A DNA stretch of 10,461 nucleotides from Phenylobacterium sp. (GCA_028698405.1 JAQVDF010000029.1:1-10461), one strand, 5' to 3'; counted from the stretch's first letter, positions 1 through 8,513 are shown. Program-made: numbers and translations. The notes: a model not told the origin generated them from the letters alone.

Positions 1-137
1 GTGAGCTGTCGGACGCTCCGTTCGCCTCGCCGATCACCGCCTTCCACCTCACCAACCCCATCGCCCGCGCCAGCGTGACAATGGCCGAATGCGCTGCCCT
101 GGCCTCGTCCAGCGCCGCCAAGATCGCGGCGGAGTAG
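1..137 (+). CDS. nuoG: NADH-quinone oxidoreductase subunit G, C-terminal end (partial)
   Basis: This is the last 44 codons of a gene that begins before the window. The reading frame starts at base 3 and ends with TAG at 135-137. The visible peptide includes ITAFHLTNPIARASVTMAEC, which fits the C-terminus of alphaproteobacterial NuoG, where a 'TNPIARAS..MAEC' stretch is typical (from memory of the family). NuoG is the large iron-sulfur subunit of the peripheral arm of complex I; its N-terminal clusters carry electrons from the NuoEF NADH site towards NuoI. None of the cluster-binding part lies in the window. The position directly before nuoH, with 6 bases between stop and start, matches the standard nuo order and supports the call. 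The fragment is short, so identity rests on this tail and on context. Confidence 0.85.
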   Translation, partial: ELSDAPFASPITAFHLTNPIARASVTMAECAALASSSAAKIAAE

Positions 138-143
138 GAGCCC

Positions 144-1232
144 ATGGAGACCGCTGCGAACTCGTTCTGGTCCACCCCGGGCGGCTGGACGCTGATCACC
201 GTCGGCCAGATTCTTCTGGTCGTGGTCGGTATCCTGCTGTCGCTGGCCTTCCTGCTGCTGGCCGACCGGAAGATCTGGGCCGGCGTGCAGATGCGCAAAG
301 GCCCCAACGTGGTGGGTCCGTTCGGCCTGCTGCAGTCCTTCGCCGACTTCTTCAAGTTCGTGCTGAAGGAGATCGTTATCCCGGCCGGCGCCGACAAGAC
401 GGTGTTCATCCTGGCGCCGCTGATCAGCTTCGTGCTGGCGTTCGCGGCCTGGGCGGTGATCCCCTTCGCCCCGGGCTGGGTGGTGTCCGACATCAACGTC
501 GGCATCCTCTACCTGCTGGCGATCTCCTCGCTCGGCGTCTACGGCATCATCATGGGTGGCTGGGCGTCCAACTCGAAGTACCCCTTCCTGGGCTCGCTCC
601 GCTCGGCCGCGCAGATGGTGTCCTACGAGGTCAGCCTCGGCTTCGTGATCATCACCGTCATCCTGCTGGCCGGCTCGATGAACCTGACGACCATCGTCAA
701 CAACCAGGCCGGCTGGATCTGGAACTGGCACTTCCTCGGCGGCGGGCTCGCGCAGCTGCCGCTGATCGTAATCATGCTGCCGATGTCGGTGGTCTTCTTC
801 ATCAGCTTCCTGGCCGAGACCAACCGTCCGCCGTTCGACCTGCCGGAAGCCGAATCCGAGCTCGTCGCGGGCTACCAGGTCGAGTACTCCTCGACCCCGT
901 ACCTGCTGTTCATGATCGGCGAGTACGCGAACATCGTGCTGATGTGCGCGATGATCACCATCCTGTTCTTCGGCGGGTGGAATCCGGGCTTCCCCACCAC
1001 CTTCCTGGAGAGCTGGCCGCCGGTCGTCGCCAACCTGTTCTACCTGCTGGTCTTCGTGACCAAGGTCGTCTTCTGGTTCGTGATGGTGGCGATCGTGAAG
1101 GCCATCGTGCCGCGCTACCGCTACGATCAGCTGATGCGCCTGGGTTGGAAGGTCTTCCTGCCGTTCTCGCTGGTCGCCGTCGCCGTCATCGCCGCCTGGC
1201 GAGTGTTCGGCCCCGCCTCTGGAGCCGCCTAG
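144..1232 (+). CDS. nuoH: NADH-quinone oxidoreductase subunit H
   Basis: NuoH (ND1 family) is the membrane subunit that joins the peripheral arm to the membrane arm of complex I and forms much of the quinone-binding chamber in the inner membrane. The 362-residue protein has about eight hydrophobic segments and the family signatures. These are [16 protein letters not shown] (residues 40-55), the acidic quinone-site loop [20 protein letters not shown] (224-243) followed by YQVEYSS, and the C-terminal [17 protein letters not shown] (324-340). Length is slightly above that of E. coli NuoH, as expected for alphaproteobacteria. The ATG at 144 is 6 bases after the nuoG stop; GGAG at 131-134 gives a better Shine-Dalgarno spacing (9 bases) than the copy at 137-140 (3 bases). 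It is followed after 4 bases by nuoI. Nothing looks truncated or shifted. Confidence 0.98.
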   Translation: METAANSFWSTPGGWTLITVGQILLVVVGILLSLAFLLLADRKIWAGVQMRKGPNVVGPFGLLQSFADFFKFVLKEIVIPAGADKTVFILAPLISFVLAFAAWAVIPFAPGWVVSDINVGILYLLAISSLGVYGIIMGGWASNSKYPFLGSLRSAAQMVSYEVSLGFVIITVILLAGSMNLTTIVNNQAGWIWNWHFLGGGLAQLPLIVIMLPMSVVFFISFLAETNRPPFDLPEAESELVAGYQVEYSSTPYLLFMIGEYANIVLMCAMITILFFGGWNPGFPTTFLESWPPVVANLFYLLVFVTKVVFWFVMVAIVKAIVPRYRYDQLMRLGWKVFLPFSLVAVAVIAAWRVFGPASGAA

Positions 1233-1236
1233 GGTC

Positions 1237-1734
1237 ATGGGTTTCGCCACACGCATCGCACAGGCCGCCAAGGGCGCGGCGCTGCTGGACTTCGGGGTCG
1301 CCTTCGGCCTCGCCTGGAAGTACATGCTCCGGCCCAAGGCGACGGTGATCTATCCGAACGAGCGCAACCCGCAGAGCCCCAGGTTCCGCGGCGAGCACGC
1401 CCTGCGGCGCTATCCCAACGGGGAAGAGCGCTGCATCGCCTGCAAGCTCTGTGAGGCCGTCTGCCCGGCCCAGGCCATCACCATCGAGGCCGAGCCGCGC
1501 GCCGACGGCAGCCGCCGGACGACCCGCTACGACATCGATATGGTCAAGTGCATCTACTGCGGCCTGTGCCAGGAGGCCTGCCCGGTGGACGCCATCGTCG
1601 AAGGCCCGAACCTGGAGTTCGCCACCGAAACCCGCGAGGAGCTCTACTACGACAAGGAGCGACTGCTGGCGAACGGCGACCGCTGGGAACGGGAGATCGC
1701 AAAGAACCTGGAACTCGACGCGCCCTATCGCTAA
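1237..1734 (+). CDS. nuoI: NADH-quinone oxidoreductase subunit I (2x[4Fe-4S])
   Basis: NuoI (TYKY family) carries iron-sulfur clusters N6a and N6b, which pass electrons along the peripheral arm to N2 and then to quinone. The 165-residue protein has two 8Fe ferredoxin-type motifs of the form CxxCxxCxxxCP. The first is [12 protein letters not shown] (Cys 66, 69, 72, 76) and the second is [12 protein letters not shown] (Cys 105, 108, 111, 115). The N-terminal amphipathic stretch (about residues 14-32) would lie on the membrane surface against NuoH. The C-terminal part with [18 protein letters not shown] is typical of proteobacterial NuoI. The start at 1237 is 4 bases after the nuoH stop, with AGGG immediately upstream and GGAG at 1221-1224. 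It is the last gene before the largest gap in the window. All eight cysteines are intact. Confidence 0.98.
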   Translation: MGFATRIAQAAKGAALLDFGVAFGLAWKYMLRPKATVIYPNERNPQSPRFRGEHALRRYPNGEERCIACKLCEAVCPAQAITIEAEPRADGSRRTTRYDIDMVKCIYCGLCQEACPVDAIVEGPNLEFATETREELYYDKERLLANGDRWEREIAKNLELDAPYR

Positions 1735-1763
1735 GACGGCCGCGCGAATCCGAGCATGAGACC

Positions 1764-1783
1764 GGGGCGGCGAAGTCCGCCCC
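1764..1783 (+). terminator. GC hairpin with weak T-rich tail, possible attenuator
   Basis: GGGGCGG (1764-1770) and CCGCCCC (1777-1783) form a perfect 7-bp stem around the 6-base loop CGAAGT. TTTGGTTTGG follows at once. The stem can be extended by ACC (1761-1763) with GGT (1787-1789) across a TTT bulge. The shape resembles an intrinsic terminator, but the T tract is interrupted by GG and the nuo genes continue downstream. Full termination here is therefore unlikely. Partial attenuation, an RNA-processing or stabilising hairpin, or a dispersed intergenic repeat are all possible. Confidence 0.4.
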
Positions 1784-1801
1784 TTTGGTTTGGAAGTTTT
1801 C

Positions 1802-1816
1802 GAGGGAGCTGGTCCC
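1802..1816 (+). promoter_or_regulatory. nuoJ Shine-Dalgarno within a small hairpin
   Basis: GAGGGAG at 1802-1808 is the only good Shine-Dalgarno before nuoJ. It sits 12 bases from the ATG at 1821, which is longer than usual. GGGA (1804-1807) can pair with TCCC (1813-1816) around a 5-base loop, which would hide the Shine-Dalgarno core. The stem is only 4 bp and may be fortuitous. If it forms, translation of nuoJ would depend on its opening. Confidence 0.3.
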
Positions 1817-1820
1817 GCCG

Positions 1821-2438
1821 ATGGCCTTGCAGGCGATCGCATTCTATGTGCTGGCGATAGTCACCGTCGCCGCAGGGTTCGCCGTCGTCTCGGCCCGCAA
1901 CCCCGTGCATTCGGTGCTGTTCCTGATCCTGACCTTCTTCTCGGCCGCCGGGCTGTTCGTGCTCCTAGGAGCCGAGTTCCTGGCGATGCTGCTGGTGGTG
2001 GTCTACGTGGGCGCCGTGGCGGTGCTCTTCCTGTTCGTCGTCATGATGCTCGACGTCGACTTCGCCGCCTTGCGCCAGGGATTCGCGCGATATCTGCCGC
2101 TCGGGGGACTGGTCGCGGCCATCCTGTCGATCGAGATGATCGCCGTGGCCAGCGCCGTCGCGACCCAGGGCGCGGCCCGCGGGAACGCCGAGCCGCGGGC
2201 GGCAGGCGCCGACGTGACCAACACCGAGGTCATCGGCCGGGTGCTCTACACCGACTACGTCTACTTCTTCCAGGCGGCCGGACTGGTGCTGCTGGTGGCG
2301 ATGATCGGGGCCATCGTGCTGACGCTTCGGCACAAGCCCAACACGCGCCGCCAGGTGGTCGCCGATCAGGTTCTCCGCAATCCGAAGACGGGCATGCGCA
2401 TCGTTCAGATCAAGCCGGGCGAGGGGATCGGCGAATGA
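1821..2438 (+). CDS. nuoJ: NADH-quinone oxidoreductase subunit J
   Basis: NuoJ (ND6 family) is a small membrane subunit between NuoH and NuoK in complex I. Its third helix is involved in coupling quinone reduction to proton pumping. From the ATG at 1821 the protein is 205 residues, with about five hydrophobic segments. The family signature is clear around residues 51-77: [20 protein letters not shown] followed by LFVVMML. A polar tail (about 171-205) follows the last helix, as is common in alphaproteobacteria. The frame stays open well upstream into nuoI, but that part has no NuoJ similarity. The ATG before [11 protein letters not shown] fits the family N-terminus and has GAGGGAG 12 bases upstream. 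The stop overlaps the nuoK start by four bases (ATGA), which implies translational coupling. Confidence 0.96.
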   Translation: MALQAIAFYVLAIVTVAAGFAVVSARNPVHSVLFLILTFFSAAGLFVLLGAEFLAMLLVVVYVGAVAVLFLFVVMMLDVDFAALRQGFARYLPLGGLVAAILSIEMIAVASAVATQGAARGNAEPRAAGADVTNTEVIGRVLYTDYVYFFQAAGLVLLVAMIGAIVLTLRHKPNTRRQVVADQVLRNPKTGMRIVQIKPGEGIGE

Positions 2439-2743
2439 CCATCGGTCTCGTCCACTACCTGGCGGTCGCCGCCATCCTGTTCACGATCGGCGTCTTCGGC
2501 ATCTTCGTGAACCGCAAGAACATCATCGTCATCCTGATGAGCATCGAGCTCATCCTGCTGGCGGTGAACATCAACCTGGTGGCCTTCTCGGTCTATCTGC
2601 ACAACGTGGTGGGGCAGATCTTCGCCATGTTCGTGCTGACGGTGGCGGCCGCAGAGGCCGCGGTCGGCCTGGCGATCCTCGTCACCTTCTTCCGGAACAG
2701 GGGCGACATCTCCGTCGATGACGCCTCCATGATGCGGGGTTAA
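2435..2743 (+). CDS. nuoK: NADH-quinone oxidoreductase subunit K
   Basis: NuoK (ND4L family) is a three-helix membrane subunit whose buried glutamates form part of the proton path linking the quinone chamber to the antiporter-like subunits. The 102-residue protein has three hydrophobic helices. Glu38 (in LMSIELILL) and Glu74 (in [13 protein letters not shown]) match Glu36 and Glu72 of E. coli NuoK by family knowledge. The length is normal for the family. The ATG at 2435 overlaps the nuoJ stop and has GAGGGG at 2421-2426, 8 bases upstream, so the start is well supported. The short polar tail [16 protein letters not shown] is usual for alphaproteobacteria. nuoL follows after 8 bases. Confidence 0.98.
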   Translation: MTIGLVHYLAVAAILFTIGVFGIFVNRKNIIVILMSIELILLAVNINLVAFSVYLHNVVGQIFAMFVLTVAAAEAAVGLAILVTFFRNRGDISVDDASMMRG

Positions 2744-2751
2744 GGGGCAGC

Positions 2752-4836
2752 ATGGAGACCCTCGTCACCGTCCTGGTGTTCGCGCCCATCGTCGGCGCGG
2801 CGATCGCGGGACTCTTCGGCCGGCGGATCGGCGACGTGCCGTCCATGGCCGTCACCACCGGACTTCTGCTGCTGTCGTGCGCGCTGTCCTGGACCGTCTT
2901 CGTCCAGTGGACCTGGGGCGGCCTGGAGCCGTTCACCCACACCCTGATGCGGTTCATCCACGTCGGGGACTTCCAGTCGAACTGGGCGATCCGGATCGAC
3001 GGCCTGTCGGCCGTGATGCTGATCGTAGTCACCACGGTCTCGGCGCTCGTCCACCTCTATTCGTGGGGCTACATGACGGACGACCCGTCCAAGCCCCGCT
3101 TCTTCGCCTACCTGTCGCTGTTCACCTTCGCCATGCTGGCGCTGGTGACCGCCGCCGACTTCATGCAGCTGTTCCTCGGCTGGGAAGGGGTGGGCCTGGC
3201 CAGCTACCTGCTGATCGGCTTCTGGTTCCACAAGGACACGGCCAACGCCGCCGCCATCAAGGCCTTCGTGGTCAACCGGGTCGGCGACTTCGGCTTCGTG
3301 CTCGGCGTCATGACGGTGTTCTGGGCCTTCGGGACCATCCAGTTCGCCGAGATCTTCCCGCTGGTCGCCGCCAACGCCGACCGTACCTGGGAGTTCGCCG
3401 GCCAGAACTGGCGGCTGATGGACCTGGCCTGCGCGCTGCTGTTCGTCGGCGCGATGGGCAAGAGCGCCCAGTTCTTCCTGCACACCTGGCTGCCGGACGC
3501 CATGGAAGGCCCGACCCCGGTGTCGGCTCTGATCCACGCCGCGACCATGGTGACCGCGGGCGTCTACATGGTCTGCCTGCTGTCGCCGATGTTCGAGTAT
3601 GCGCCCGTCGCCAAGAACATCGTCACCCTGATCGGGGCGGTGACCGCGCTGTTCGCGGCCACGGTCGGCCTGACCCAGAACGACATCAAGCGGGTCATCG
3701 CCTATTCGACCTGCTCGCAGCTCGGCTACATGTTCTTCGCGGCCGGGGTGGGGGCCTACCAGGCGGCGATGTTCCACCTGTTCACCCACGCCTTCTTCAA
3801 GGCGCTGCTGTTCCTGGGCGCCGGCTCGGTGATCCACGGCATGCACCACGAGCAGGACATGCGTCGCTACGGGGCGCTGGCGAAGGCGCTGCCGGTGACC
3901 TACGCGGTCATGATGATCGGCACCATCGCCATCACCGGCCTCGGCGTGCCGCCCGTGTTCGGCCTGGAGCCGCTGGGCTTCGCCGGCTTCTACTCCAAGG
4001 AGTCGATCATCCACGCGGCCTTCTCGGCCGGGGCGGAGAACGGCATCGCCTACTTCGCCTTCGTGATCGGCGTGCTGGTGGCGGGCCTGACCTCCTTCTA
4101 CTCTTGGCGTCTGGCCTTCTTCACCTTCAACGGCCACGCGCGCTGGGGGCATGACGACCACGCTCACGGCGAGGCGCACAATGCCAACGACCACGCCTCG
4201 GCGGCCCAGCTTGAGACCCACGACGAGCCGGTGGCGCATGCCGACGACGCGCACGGTCACGGCCAAGACCACAAGCCGCACGAGAGCCCCTGGATCATGC
4301 TCGTCCCGCTGCTGGTGCTCAGCGTCGGCGCGATCTTCGCGGGCGGCTTCTTCGAAGGCTCGTTCATCGGCCACCATCAGGAAGAGTTCTGGCGCGGCGC
4401 CATCTTCAACGGTCCGGACAACCACGTGATGGAGCATCACGAGGCGCCGGTCTGGGCGGTGCTCGCCCCGCTGGTGGCGGCGATCATCGGGCTCGGCGTG
4501 GCGGCCTACATGTACCTGTGGAAGGAAGGGCTGGGCGCGCGCCTGGCCGCCCGGGGCGGGCCGCTCTACACCTTCTTCTACAACAAGTGGTTCTTCGACG
4601 AGCTCTACCAGGCGACCTTCGTCCGGCTGGCCAAGCTGCTGGGCGACCTGTTCTGGAAGGGCGGCGACCAGAAGATCATCGACGGCCTCGGCCCTGACGG
4701 GGTCTCGGCGGTCAGCTACGAGGTCGGCCGCCGCGCCGGCAAGCTGCAGAGCGGCTACGTCTACCACTATGCGTTCGTGATGCTGCTCGGGGTGGCGGGG
4801 ATCCTGTCCTACGCGCTCTGGGCCTGGGGCCGATAA
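2752..4836 (+). CDS. nuoL: NADH-quinone oxidoreductase subunit L
   Basis: NuoL (ND5 family) is the distal Mrp-antiporter-like proton pump of complex I. It has a long C-terminal lateral helix running along the membrane arm. The 694-residue protein has the expected features. Glu145 lies in [15 protein letters not shown] and Lys237 in [20 protein letters not shown]. Lys416 lies in GFYSKESII. These match the conserved channel residues E144, K229 and K399 of E. coli NuoL from family knowledge. The lateral-helix region begins around [13 protein letters not shown], before a final membrane segment ending in WAWGR. Residues 462-512 form a histidine-rich insert (separate entry). The length exceeds that of E. 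coli NuoL, mainly through the loop region. The ATG at 2752 is 8 bases after nuoK with AAGGGG just upstream. nuoM follows after 5 bases. Confidence 0.98.
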   Translation: METLVTVLVFAPIVGAAIAGLFGRRIGDVPSMAVTTGLLLLSCALSWTVFVQWTWGGLEPFTHTLMRFIHVGDFQSNWAIRIDGLSAVMLIVVTTVSALVHLYSWGYMTDDPSKPRFFAYLSLFTFAMLALVTAADFMQLFLGWEGVGLASYLLIGFWFHKDTANAAAIKAFVVNRVGDFGFVLGVMTVFWAFGTIQFAEIFPLVAANADRTWEFAGQNWRLMDLACALLFVGAMGKSAQFFLHTWLPDAMEGPTPVSALIHAATMVTAGVYMVCLLSPMFEYAPVAKNIVTLIGAVTALFAATVGLTQNDIKRVIAYSTCSQLGYMFFAAGVGAYQAAMFHLFTHAFFKALLFLGAGSVIHGMHHEQDMRRYGALAKALPVTYAVMMIGTIAITGLGVPPVFGLEPLGFAGFYSKESIIHAAFSAGAENGIAYFAFVIGVLVAGLTSFYSWRLAFFTFNGHARWGHDDHAHGEAHNANDHASAAQLETHDEPVAHADDAHGHGQDHKPHESPWIMLVPLLVLSVGAIFAGGFFEGSFIGHHQEEFWRGAIFNGPDNHVMEHHEAPVWAVLAPLVAAIIGLGVAAYMYLWKEGLGARLAARGGPLYTFFYNKWFFDELYQATFVRLAKLLGDLFWKGGDQKIIDGLGPDGVSAVSYEVGRRAGKLQSGYVYHYAFVMLLGVAGILSYALWAWGR
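4135..4287 (+). other. Histidine/aspartate-rich loop within NuoL
   Basis: Residues 462-512 of NuoL contain 12 histidines in 51 residues, mixed with Asp, Glu and Ala, between two hydrophobic segments. Runs such as HDDHAHG and [12 protein letters not shown] are low-complexity and hydrophilic, so the stretch is probably a soluble loop outside the conserved channel core. His-rich loops at this place occur in other alphaproteobacterial NuoL proteins as I recall. Metal or proton binding is possible on composition alone. No fixed metal motif is evident. Confidence 0.7.
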
Positions 4837-4841
4837 GCGTC

Positions 4842-6329
4842 ATGCCTGGGATTCTTTCGCTCATCACCTTCTCGCCCCTGATCGGGGTGGCCGGGATCCT
4901 GGCGCTGTTGCTGCTCGGCCAGCCGGAGGACGCGCGCACGGTCAACCGCGCCAAGTGGATCGCGCTGTTGACCACCCTGGCGACGCTGGCCCTGTCGGTG
5001 CTGCTGGTCGTCCAGTTCGACCCGACCACGGCGGACTTCCAGTTCGTCGAGGAGCGGCCCTGGTTCGCGGGCCTGCACTACCGCATGGGCGTCGACGGCA
5101 TCTCCGTGCTGTTCGTCCTCTTGACGGCCTTCCTGATGCCGCTGTGCATCGCCGCCTCCTGGAACTCGATCCAGACGCGGGTGCTGGAGTATCTGGCGGC
5201 GTTCCTGATGCTCGAGACGCTGGTGATCGGCGTCTTCTGCGCCCTGGATATCGTCCTCTTCTACCTGTTCTTCGAGTTCGGCCTCGCGCCGATGTTCCTG
5301 ATCATCGGGGTGTGGGGCGGTCAGCGGCGCGTCTACGCGGCCTTCAAGTTCTTCCTCTACACCCTGCTCGGCTCGGTGCTGATGCTGGCGGCCATCCTGG
5401 CCATGATCAACATCTCCGGCACCGCCTCGGTGCCCGAGCTGATGGCCTACGGCTTCGCGCCGGAGATTCAGACCTGGCTGTGGCTGGCCTTCTTCGCCTC
5501 CTTCGCGGTGAAGATGCCGATGTGGCCGGTGCATACCTGGCTGCCCGACGCCCACGTGGAGGCGCCGACCGCCGGCTCGGTGATCCTGGCGGGCATCCTC
5601 CTGAAGATGGGCGGCTACGGCTTCATGCGCTTCAGCCTGCCGATGTTCCCGAACGCCTCGGAGATGTTCACCCCGCTGGTGTTCGCCCTGTCGGTGATCG
5701 CCGTGGTCTACACCTCGCTGGTCGCCTTCCGGCAGCTCGATATCAAGAAGCTGATCGCCTACTCGTCGGTGGCCCACATGGGTTTCGTGACCATGGGCAT
5801 CTTCTCCGGCAACGCCCAGGGCGAGCAGGGCGCGCTCTACCAGATGATCAGCCACGGGGTGATCGCCGGCGCGCTGTTCCTCTGCGTGGGCGTCATCTAC
5901 GACCGGATGCACACCCGCGAGATCGCCTTCTACGGCGGGCTGGTGAACCGCATGCCGTGGTACGCGGCGGTGTTCCTGGTGTTCACCATGGGCAACGTCG
6001 GCCTGCCGGGCACCTCCGGCTTCCCCGGCGAGGTGCTGACCATGACCGGCGCCTATCAGGTGTCCACCTGGACGGCCATCGTCGCCGCGAGCGGCGTGAT
6101 CCTCTCGGCGGTCTACATGCTGACCATGTATCGCAACGTCGTGTTCGGGGAGATGACCAACCCCAAGCTCATGACGATCAACGACCTCGAGTTCCGCGAG
6201 GTGATGATCTTCGCCCCGCTGATCGTCTCCACCCTGGTGCTGGGCTTCTACCCGGCCGCCATCTTCGACATCACCCAGACCTCCGTCGACCACCTCGTCG
6301 CGACCTATCGCGCGGCGACGGGCGGGTAG
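4842..6329 (+). CDS. nuoM: NADH-quinone oxidoreductase subunit M
   Basis: NuoM (ND4 family) is the middle antiporter-like proton-pumping subunit of the complex I membrane arm. The 495-residue protein has about fourteen hydrophobic segments. The channel residues are visible: Glu145 in [14 protein letters not shown], Lys224 in [20 protein letters not shown], Lys255 in [12 protein letters not shown] and Glu397 in [10 protein letters not shown]. By family knowledge these match E144, K234, K265 and E407 of E. coli NuoM. The ATG at 4842 is 5 bases after the nuoL stop. Its Shine-Dalgarno is poor (only GGGG at 4826-4829, 12 bases away), so translation probably relies on coupling to nuoL. The N-terminus [15 protein letters not shown] fits the family, which supports this start. 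nuoN follows after 18 bases. Confidence 0.98.
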   Translation: MPGILSLITFSPLIGVAGILALLLLGQPEDARTVNRAKWIALLTTLATLALSVLLVVQFDPTTADFQFVEERPWFAGLHYRMGVDGISVLFVLLTAFLMPLCIAASWNSIQTRVLEYLAAFLMLETLVIGVFCALDIVLFYLFFEFGLAPMFLIIGVWGGQRRVYAAFKFFLYTLLGSVLMLAAILAMINISGTASVPELMAYGFAPEIQTWLWLAFFASFAVKMPMWPVHTWLPDAHVEAPTAGSVILAGILLKMGGYGFMRFSLPMFPNASEMFTPLVFALSVIAVVYTSLVAFRQLDIKKLIAYSSVAHMGFVTMGIFSGNAQGEQGALYQMISHGVIAGALFLCVGVIYDRMHTREIAFYGGLVNRMPWYAAVFLVFTMGNVGLPGTSGFPGEVLTMTGAYQVSTWTAIVAASGVILSAVYMLTMYRNVVFGEMTNPKLMTINDLEFREVMIFAPLIVSTLVLGFYPAAIFDITQTSVDHLVATYRAATGG

Positions 6330-6347
6330 GGGACCAAGAAGACCGCC

Positions 6348-7778
6348 ATGACCTTCACCGCCGACCTCGGCCTCACCTATCCGGAGCTCATCCTCGCCGG
6401 CGGCGCGCTGCTGCTGCTGGTCTGGGGGGCCTTCCAGCCGCGCGCCAATGCGGCGGTCGGCTACGCGGCCATGGCCGTGCTGGCCGCCGGGGCGGCGGCC
6501 GCCGCCTTCTCGCCCTTCGGCCGCGCCTTCTCGGGCGGCTTCATCTCCGACGCCGCGGCGACCTTCGCCAAGGTGGCGATCTACCTGGCCAGCGCGGTGG
6601 CCATTCCGCTCGGCCAGCAGTGGTTCGCGCGGCGCGGCGTCCGCAACTTCGAGTTCCCGGTGCTGATCGTCATCGCCGCACTGGGCATGGGCATGATGGC
6701 CTCGTCGGGCGACCTGATCTCGCTCTACGTCGGCCTCGAGCTGCACTCGCTGGCGCTCTACGTGCTGGCGGCCATGAAGCGTGACGACGCCAAATCGTCG
6801 GAAGCCGGCCTGAAGTACTTCGTGCTGGGCTCCCTGGCCTCGGGCCTGCTGCTCTATGGCGCGAGCCTGGTCTACGGCTTCGCCGGCTCGACGGTGTACA
6901 GCGACATCGCCGTGGCGGTGCAGGACGGCGCCGGCACGGGCGTGCTGTTCGGCCTGGTGTTCCTGATCTGCGGCCTGGCCTTCAAGGTTTCCGCCGCGCC
7001 GTTCCACATGTGGACGCCGGACGTCTACGAGGGCGCGCCGACCCCCGTCGTGGCTTTCTTCGCCGCTGCGCCCAAGCTCGCCACCATGGTGCTGTTCGCC
7101 CGGGTGCTATCCGAGGGCTTCACCGGCGCGGTCGAGCAGTGGCAGCAAGTGCTGGTGGCCATCGCCCTGATCTCGGTGGCCGTCGGCGCCTTCGCCGGCC
7201 TGGCGCAGAAGAACCTCAAGCGCCTCTGGGCCTATTCCTCGATCGCCAACGTCGGCTACGCCATCCTCGGCCTTGCGGCCGGCGACGCCCAGGGCGTGCA
7301 GGCCATGCTGGTCTTCATGATCCTCTACATGATCGACGTGACCGGCTTCTTCGCCTGTCTGGCGGCGCTGTCGCGCGAGGGCCGTGCGATGGAAACCCTC
7401 GACGACGTTGCGGGCCTGTTCCGCGAGCGTCCGGGCATCGCCATGGCCATGACGGTGTTCTCGCTCTCGGCGCTCGGCCTGCCGCCGTTCGCCGGCTTCT
7501 GGGGCAAGTACTACGTGTTCAAGGCCGCCATCGACGCCGGCTTCGTGCTTCCCGCCGTCGCCGCCTTCGTGGGCAGCGTGGTGGCCGCCTTCTACTACCT
7601 GCGCCTGTTCAAGGTGATGTGGTTCGATCCGGCGCCGGGCCGCACCGATCCGCCCCCGGGCGAGGCGCGGGTGGTCGCCATCTCGCTGGCGCTGTTCTCG
7701 TTCCCCGTGGTGCTCGTCGCCATGACCTGGCTGGACCCGCTCGCCGCCACCGCCGCGGCCGCCCTGCGCCTGCAGTAG
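6348..7778 (+). CDS. nuoN: NADH-quinone oxidoreductase subunit N
   Basis: NuoN (ND2 family) is the proximal antiporter-like proton-pumping subunit, next to NuoK in the complex I membrane arm. The 476-residue protein shows Glu131 in GLELHSLALYVLAAMKRD, Lys213 in AFKVSAAPFHMWTPDVYEGA, Lys243 in AAAPKLATM and Lys387 in FAGFWGKYYVF. These correspond by family knowledge to E133, K217, K247 and K395 of E. coli NuoN. Length is normal. The ATG at 6348 follows nuoM by 18 bases; AGGGGA at 6328-6333 lies 14 bases upstream and AAGAAG lies closer, so the ribosome site is only moderate. It is the last complex I gene here. The next start is 3 bases after its stop. Confidence 0.98.
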   Translation: MTFTADLGLTYPELILAGGALLLLVWGAFQPRANAAVGYAAMAVLAAGAAAAAFSPFGRAFSGGFISDAAATFAKVAIYLASAVAIPLGQQWFARRGVRNFEFPVLIVIAALGMGMMASSGDLISLYVGLELHSLALYVLAAMKRDDAKSSEAGLKYFVLGSLASGLLLYGASLVYGFAGSTVYSDIAVAVQDGAGTGVLFGLVFLICGLAFKVSAAPFHMWTPDVYEGAPTPVVAFFAAAPKLATMVLFARVLSEGFTGAVEQWQQVLVAIALISVAVGAFAGLAQKNLKRLWAYSSIANVGYAILGLAAGDAQGVQAMLVFMILYMIDVTGFFACLAALSREGRAMETLDDVAGLFRERPGIAMAMTVFSLSALGLPPFAGFWGKYYVFKAAIDAGFVLPAVAAFVGSVVAAFYYLRLFKVMWFDPAPGRTDPPPGEARVVAISLALFSFPVVLVAMTWLDPLAATAAAALRLQ

Positions 7779-7781
7779 ACT

Positions 7782-8513
7782 TTGGACGCCTCGCCGCCGG
7801 TCGAGATTCACGACGAGCTCGACTCCACCAACCTGGAGGCGCGGCGACGCGCGGAGGCGGGGGCCGAAGGGCCGGTGTGGATCTGCGCCCTGCGGCAGAC
7901 TGCAGGCAAAGGGCGCCGCGGCCGGGCCTGGTCGACCGAGACCGGCAACCTCGCCGCCACCCTGCTGTTCGTCACCGACAAGCGTCCGATCGAGGCTGCG
8001 CAGGCTTCGTTCGTGGCGGCGCTGGCCGCGCACGAACTGGCCGAAACCTGCCTTGGGCCGGGTGCGGCGGCGCTGAAGTGGCCGAACGACCTGCTGGTGC
8101 ATGGCCGAAAGGCCTGCGGCATCCTCGTGGAGTCCGGCGCGCGGCCCGACGGGCGGCTCTGGCTGGCCGTAGGGATCGGCGTCAACCTCAAGCACGCGCC
8201 CGAGAACGTCGAGCGGCCGGCGACCGCCTTCGCCGATCACATGGCCGGGCCGCCGCCCACGCCGGCCGACGCTCTGGACGTGCTGGCGCGCGCTTTCGGA
8301 CGCTGGCGACGGCTGTGGGAGGCGCAGGGCTTCGCCCCCATCGGCCGGGCCTGGACCGAACGGGCGATCGGAATGGGCGCGCGCTGCGAGGCGCGGCTGA
8401 CCAACGAGACGCTGCACGGCGTCGCCGAGGGGCTGGAGCCCGACGGCGCCTTGCGGTTGCGGGTAGACGGCGGCGAAATCCGCCGGGTCACCGCCGGCGA
8501 CGTGTTCTTCTAG
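7782..8513 (+). CDS. birA: Biotin--[acetyl-CoA-carboxylase] ligase, short form without HTH
   Basis: This enzyme activates biotin with ATP to biotinyl-5'-AMP and attaches it to the lysine of biotin carboxyl carrier domains, such as acetyl-CoA carboxylase AccB. The 243-residue protein begins almost directly with the catalytic domain: DSTN (14-17), the biotinyl-AMP loop QTAGKGRRGRAW (39-50), KWPNDLLVHGRKACGILVE (99-117) and GIGVNL (131-136). A small C-terminal domain follows from about 195. There is no N-terminal winged-helix domain, so it should not act as a biotin-operon repressor, unlike E. coli BirA. The first position of the usual GRGRRG loop motif is Lys43 instead of Arg. The start is a TTG at 7782, 3 bases after nuoN, without a good Shine-Dalgarno. 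I see no better in-frame start that keeps the DSTN region, so reinitiation after nuoN is likely. Confidence 0.93.
   Translation: MDASPPVEIHDELDSTNLEARRRAEAGAEGPVWICALRQTAGKGRRGRAWSTETGNLAATLLFVTDKRPIEAAQASFVAALAAHELAETCLGPGAAALKWPNDLLVHGRKACGILVESGARPDGRLWLAVGIGVNLKHAPENVERPATAFADHMAGPPPTPADALDVLARAFGRWRRLWEAQGFAPIGRAWTERAIGMGARCEARLTNETLHGVAEGLEPDGALRLRVDGGEIRRVTAGDVFF

Larger units (their letters stand above)
1735..1820 (+). promoter_or_regulatory. nuoI-nuoJ intergenic region with two inverted repeats
   Basis: This 86-base gap is the longest non-coding stretch in the window; every other junction is 18 bases or less. It holds a GC-rich inverted repeat (1764-1783) followed by T-rich sequence, and a small inverted repeat (1804-1816) that includes the nuoJ Shine-Dalgarno. 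A GAATC at 1746-1750 matches GANTC, the CcrM methylation site used in Caulobacter relatives. A five-base match is weak evidence. I do not see a convincing sigma-70-type promoter. The region could tune read-through or translation of the downstream membrane-arm genes, or simply be a processed spacer; the function is inference. Confidence 0.45.

Noticed and set aside
1746..1750. GANTC (CcrM) site as cell-cycle control of nuoJ
   Set aside because: A five-base motif occurs by chance, and other GANTC sites are seen inside coding regions of this window. There is no promoter beside it.
1764..1790. A full intrinsic terminator ending the nuo operon after nuoI
   Set aside because: The T tract is broken by GG, and essential complex I genes follow with no clear new promoter, so complete termination here is unlikely. 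Kept only as a possible attenuator.
1548..1820. Upstream extension of the nuoJ frame into nuoI
   Set aside because: The extension overlaps the conserved second cluster motif of nuoI in another frame and has no NuoJ-like sequence. The ATG at 1821 gives the normal NuoJ N-terminus.
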